Shown: in pieces, positions 5,695 through 7,840 of the stretch
How positions within the stretch are numbered: position 1 is the stretch's first letter
How the letters are laid out: every line of letters begins with the position of its first letter
Source of the DNA: an uncultured Cellvibrio sp.
GTDB lineage: Bacteria; Pseudomonadota; Gammaproteobacteria; Pseudomonadales; Cellvibrionaceae
Length of the DNA: 7,840 bases
Assembly: GCA_946482385.1 (NCBI GenBank)
Contig: CAMLRI010000078.1
Span: forward strand, 1-7,840
Reading direction: 5' to 3'
Program-made: the position numbers and the translations under genes
The notes under the pieces: generated by a model
What the model was told of the DNA's origin: nothing
Seen by the model: only the letters and a program-made list of their open reading frames with translations
Databases searched by the model: none

Positions 5695-5733
5695 TGCCCT
5701 CCAGGGGCAAGGGCTGGCTGGTGCCCTGGGGCA
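5695..5733. promoter_or_regulatory. Two similar palindromes in the divergent spacer, candidate operator
   Basis: TGCCC-TCCAG-GGGCA (5695-5709) and TGCCC-TG-GGGCA (5722-5733) are each perfect 5-bp dyads, both preceded by G, with centres about 25 bases apart. They lie between the QEGLA gene (minus) and the Rieske gene (plus), where a shared regulator could act on both. A T8 run (5679-5686) lies just to the left. No -10/-35 pair is convincing here, and GC-rich dyads can arise by chance. Confidence 0.35.
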
Positions 5734-5794
5734 GAGTATGCAACCCTAGCGCCGCTATTCAGTGATGGCAGGTTGATGATGGCAGAGAGGGTGT

Positions 5795-6118
5795 ATGCGT
5801 TATCAGGAGTTGGCCAAGTTGCATCAGTTACATGAGGGCTATCGCCAGGTGTTTCGCCTGGGTGGGCGCGAGTGGCTATTGCTGCATCTTCAAGGGCAGA
5901 CCTATGTTATCGCCAATCGCTGTCCGCACCTGGGGGCGCCTTTGCAGGGGGCCAGCCTGGTGGAGCACGAGCGGGGGCTTGCCTTGCGCTGCCCGCGTCA
6001 CGGCATGGTGTTTGATCTACACAGCGGCTGTGCCCTGGCAGGCGACTGTGAACAGCGCCTGGAGTTTTTACCCCTGGTTCACCAGGGCAATGGTGTGGGT
6101 GTTTATCTTGATGACTAG
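5795..6118 (+). CDS. Single-domain Rieske [2Fe-2S] protein
   Basis: The 107-aa product is a Rieske-type ferredoxin. Cluster box 1 is CPHLGAPLQGA (Cys43, His45) and box 2 is CPRHGMVFDLHSG (Cys66, His69), giving the two-Cys, two-His ligand set of Rieske clusters. The length and single domain resemble NirD-like and dioxygenase-type Rieske ferredoxins; there is no membrane anchor, so it is cytoplasmic. It would carry electrons to or from an unidentified oxidoreductase. No oxygenase, reductase or nirB gene is adjacent, so its partner must be elsewhere. The ATG at 5795 is preceded by GAGAGG with a short 4-base gap. Cys79 and Cys85 are additional cysteines outside the cluster boxes. The TAG stop is part of a short tandem duplication. 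Probably the first gene of a run with DUF4124 and mtgA. Confidence 0.9.
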   Translation: MRYQELAKLHQLHEGYRQVFRLGGREWLLLHLQGQTYVIANRCPHLGAPLQGASLVEHERGLALRCPRHGMVFDLHSGCALAGDCEQRLEFLPLVHQGNGVGVYLDD

Positions 6119-6148
6119 GCCTGTAGAAATTTAGGCCCGTAGAAAATT
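6116..6148. repeat. Tandem duplication of a 16-bp unit beginning with the Rieske stop codon
   Basis: TAGGCCTGTAGAAATT (6116-6131) is followed directly by TAGGCCCGTAGAAAATT (6132-6148), differing by one substitution and one inserted A. The first TAG is the stop codon of the Rieske gene and the second is a duplicate of it. The unit fills most of the 47-base gap to the next gene. Confidence 0.8.
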
Positions 6149-6165
6149 AAAGAAAGGAGTACGGA

Positions 6166-6606
6166 ATGCGAATTCTAATAAAGATGTTGCTGGTGACGGG
6201 GTTATTGGTGGGCATAGGCAATTACATGATCTATTTGAAAACCGGGCGCATGCCGGTGCGCGAATGGGTGCAAAACTGGTCTTGGCCTGGCATGCCATCG
6301 CTGGATGCCGGGCAATTGGTGGAAGATGCCAAGCGCCTGGGCGGCGAAGTGGGTGGCGCAAAGCCAGCGCCCACCAAGGTCTATAAATGGACGGATGCCA
6401 ATGGCGTAGTCCACTACGGCGAGCGGCCAGCGGAAGGGGCGCAGGAGTTAAGTATTAATCCCGACCAGAATATTCTGCCCAGCGACCAGCCGGGGGTGGT
6501 GGGCGATTTGCCGGAAACTGCTGTACCCGGCGAGGCGCCATTGGATCAGGCGCGCTCGGCGGCCGAAGCCATGAAGGCGCGGGCGGAATCGCAGCAGGCG
6601 TATTAA
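6166..6606 (+). CDS. Membrane-anchored DUF4124 domain protein
   Basis: The ATG at 6166 has an excellent ribosome site (AAGGAG, 6 bases before). The 146-aa product begins with a hydrophobic segment (about 4-24, IKMLLVTGLLVGIGNYMIYL) that acts as an uncleaved signal anchor or signal peptide, placing the rest in the periplasm. Residues about 71-101 (KVYKWTDANGVVHYGERPAE and onward to PDQN) match the DUF4124 pattern, a small domain common in proteobacterial envelope proteins with no established function. The C-terminal third is Ala/Glu/Pro-rich and probably flexible. It lies 47 bases after the Rieske gene and 18 bases before mtgA, in the same frame as mtgA with only its TAA between them. Co-transcription with mtgA hints at a cell-wall or envelope role, but that is inference. 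Confidence 0.85.
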   Translation: MRILIKMLLVTGLLVGIGNYMIYLKTGRMPVREWVQNWSWPGMPSLDAGQLVEDAKRLGGEVGGAKPAPTKVYKWTDANGVVHYGERPAEGAQELSINPDQNILPSDQPGVVGDLPETAVPGEAPLDQARSAAEAMKARAESQQAY

Positions 6607-6624
6607 CAACTTATATATGGGTAT

Positions 6625-7323
6625 GTGTTGGTGAAACAGGTTTGGCGCTACACCAGGCGCTTGGTGTTGTGGTTATTGCTGCTGCTAATGGCTTACCAGC
6701 TGTGGATTTTTGCCCATATCCTGGTGTGGAAGTGGGTTAATCCCGAGCAGAGCCGCTTTATGGCGCTGCGCCTGGCGGAGCTGCGCCAGGCCAATCCCAA
6801 GGCGGAATTGCAACACCAGTGGGTGGATTATGAGCATATATCGCCCCACCTCAAGCGCGCCGTAGTGGCTGCCGAAGATGACAGGTTTATGCAGCACTGG
6901 GGGCTGGATCTGCGCGGTATCGAGTCCGCCCTTAAAAAGAACCAGCAGCGCGGCCGGGCGGTTGCAGGCGGTTCCTCCATCACCCAGCAGTTGGCCAAAA
7001 ACCTGTTTCTTTCCCCCTCGCGCTCCTATGCCCGCAAGGCCCAGGAGTTGGTGATCGCCCTGATGCTGGAGTTGGTGTGGGACAAGCGCCGCATCCTCGA
7101 GGTGTACCTCAACCTGGTGGAGTGGGGCAATGGTGTGTTTGGTGCTGAAGCAGCGGCGCGCCACTACTACCGCAGCCCGGCGGCGCGGCTGGGGCCGGCC
7201 CAGGCGGCGCGGCTGGCAGTTATGCTGCCCAACCCGCGCCGCTATGGTGAAGCCATGCCCGCTTGGGTGCAGCGCCATGCCAACCGGGTGCAGGCGCGCA
7301 TGCGTTATTCGCAAATACCCTAG
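6625..7323 (+). CDS. mtgA: Monofunctional biosynthetic peptidoglycan transglycosylase MtgA
   Basis: A GT51 glycosyltransferase that polymerises lipid II into glycan strands at the outer face of the inner membrane, without a transpeptidase domain. At 232 aa it is near the usual MtgA length. An N-terminal membrane anchor (about 12-36) precedes the catalytic domain, with EDDRFMQHWG (84-93, catalytic Glu84), GGSSITQQLAKNLFL (115-129), RKAQE (137-141, second conserved Glu141) and ILEVYLNLVEWGNGVFG (157-173). All GT51 motifs are intact. The start is uncertain: GTG 6625, TTG 6628 and GTG 6631 are in frame, there is no in-frame ATG near the N terminus, and only a weak GGG (6619-6621) serves as ribosome site; GTG 6631 (230 aa) may be the real one. 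It follows the DUF4124 gene closely and is likely in the same transcript. No clear terminator follows. Confidence 0.93.
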   Translation: MLVKQVWRYTRRLVLWLLLLLMAYQLWIFAHILVWKWVNPEQSRFMALRLAELRQANPKAELQHQWVDYEHISPHLKRAVVAAEDDRFMQHWGLDLRGIESALKKNQQRGRAVAGGSSITQQLAKNLFLSPSRSYARKAQELVIALMLELVWDKRRILEVYLNLVEWGNGVFGAEAAARHYYRSPAARLGPAQAARLAVMLPNPRRYGEAMPAWVQRHANRVQARMRYSQIP

Positions 7324-7408
7324 CCTGTCCGGTCTGTACCAGTCTGTGCCGGGCTTTAAATCCGCCAGGCTGTGCCCATATTCACTGCGCCGCTGCCCGT
7401 GGCGCCGG

Positions 7409-7437
7409 TTCTCGCGCCATGGCTTTTGCGTTACAAT
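7409..7437 (+). promoter_or_regulatory. Probable sigma70 promoter of the fmdB-like/aspS unit
   Basis: TTCTCG (7409-7414), a 17-base spacer and TACAAT (7432-7437, five of six consensus matches) are correctly placed for a transcript starting about 55 bases before the ATG at 7498. The -35 is weak (three of six). The 165-base gap after mtgA without tight packing also argues for an own promoter. Confidence 0.45.
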
Positions 7438-7497
7438 CGCGACCCTTTTGGGGCCCGCTGTCCTGTTTTGTCTGTCTGTTGAGCTGAGGTGATACAC

Positions 7498-7755
7498 ATG
7501 CCTATCTATGAATACCAATGTGAATCCTGCAACCATGCCCTGGAAGCCCTGCAAAAGCTGAGCGATGCTCCCCTGGTGGACTGCCCAGCCTGTGGCAAGG
7601 CCAGCTTGAAAAAGCAAATTTCCGCCGCTGGTTTTCGCTTGTCGGGCGGCGGTTGGTACGAGACCGATTTCAAATCGGGCAAGAAAAAGAATCTCGCCGG
7701 CGAGGGCGCATCCAGTGCCGCACCGGCAACCAGCTCCAGCGCCGCTGCGGGCTAA
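7498..7755 (+). CDS. FmdB-type zinc-ribbon protein
   Basis: The 85-aa product starts with MPIYEYQC, the near-invariant start of the FmdB/putative regulatory protein family. Start ATG 7498 is preferred over an in-frame start at 7489 because GAGGTGA (7485-7491) lies 6 bases before it and the protein then begins exactly at the family consensus. Two CxxC pairs, Cys8/Cys11 and Cys29/Cys32, should bind one zinc ion as a ribbon. The middle AAGFRLSGGGWYETDF is also a family signature. The tail is a flexible Lys- and then Ala/Ser-rich stretch. Despite the regulator name, its molecular function is not established. The position immediately before aspS is conserved across many gammaproteobacteria, and the two genes probably share a transcript. 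Confidence 0.9.
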   Translation: MPIYEYQCESCNHALEALQKLSDAPLVDCPACGKASLKKQISAAGFRLSGGGWYETDFKSGKKKNLAGEGASSAAPATSSSAAAG

Positions 7756-7789
7756 TTAATTTACTGTCGATCACTAACGGGAAACACCT

Positions 7790-7840
7790 ATGCGCAGCCA
7801 ATATTGTGGCGCTTTAAATGCCTCTCATATAAACCAGGAA
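7790..7840 (+). CDS. aspS: Aspartyl-tRNA synthetase AspS, N-terminal 17 codons (cut by window edge)
   Basis: ATG at 7790 opens a frame that runs to the window end and reads MRSQYCGALNASHINQE. This matches the conserved N terminus of bacterial AspRS (MR..YCG.L....I.Q.V.L.GWV), at the beginning of its OB-fold anticodon-binding domain. The enzyme charges tRNA-Asp with aspartate in the cytoplasm. It starts 34 bases after the fmdB-like gene, the usual gammaproteobacterial order. The ribosome site is weak (GGGA at 7780-7783). Only 51 bases are visible, but the match and the context agree. Confidence 0.88.
   Translation, partial: MRSQYCGALNASHINQE

Noticed and set aside
5679..5710. T8 next to TTGCCCC...GGGGCAA, considered as a terminator
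   Set aside because: The T tract precedes the stem on the plus strand and becomes an A tract on the minus strand, so it is on the wrong side for intrinsic termination in both directions.
7401..7418. GGCGC...GCGCC hairpin after mtgA considered as its terminator
   Set aside because: The stem is only 5 bp with an 8-base loop and no T tract follows; it overlaps the proposed -35 of the next transcript.
7489..7497. Upstream start (MIH extension) for the FmdB-like gene
   Set aside because: It would overlap the ribosome site, and the family consensus begins exactly at MPIYEYQC from the ATG at 7498.

Overview
The window looks like chromosomal DNA of a gammaproteobacterium, most likely Cellvibrio or a close relative. 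This is inferred from three things: an fmdB-like gene directly before aspS, mtgA and tilS of gammaproteobacterial type, and long poly-serine stretches in a secreted lipoprotein, which are a hallmark of Cellvibrio and Saccharophagus extracellular proteins. No tRNA, rRNA, insertion sequence, CRISPR array or phage gene is visible.

Layout. The left edge (1-373, +) is the C-terminal part of tilS. It ends in a strong intrinsic terminator that also faces the convergent gene. Positions 442-516 hold a 16-bp tandem repeat array that begins at the stop codon of a large minus-strand lipoprotein gene (511-2781). That gene encodes a lipobox Cys, a serine linker, an FnIII-like domain and seven FG-GAP/beta-propeller units, with a 30-serine tract inserted inside the third unit. 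A 635-bp divergent region (2782-3416) follows. It contains inverted repeats, a possible promoter and a T-tract hairpin, but no convincing gene. It leads into an unrecognised 124-aa gene (3417-3791, +).

A two-gene minus-strand unit (5637 to 3844) encodes a QEGLA-motif/DUF1704 protein with a zincin-like HExxxH motif, related to the eukaryotic tubulin tyrosine carboxypeptidase MATCAP, and a small unrecognised protein. Across a 157-bp divergent spacer with two palindromes lie a single-domain Rieske protein (5795-6118), a membrane-anchored DUF4124 protein (6166-6606) and mtgA (6625-7323). They are spaced closely enough to be co-transcribed. A likely promoter then drives an FmdB-type zinc-ribbon gene (7498-7755) and aspS (starts at 7790, cut by the window edge).

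How the genes fit together. tilS, fmdB-aspS and mtgA are housekeeping genes for tRNA modification, tRNA charging and cell-wall synthesis. The accessory interest lies in the surface FG-GAP lipoprotein, the HExxxH protein with its small partner, and the short tandem duplications that include stop codons at two separate gene ends.
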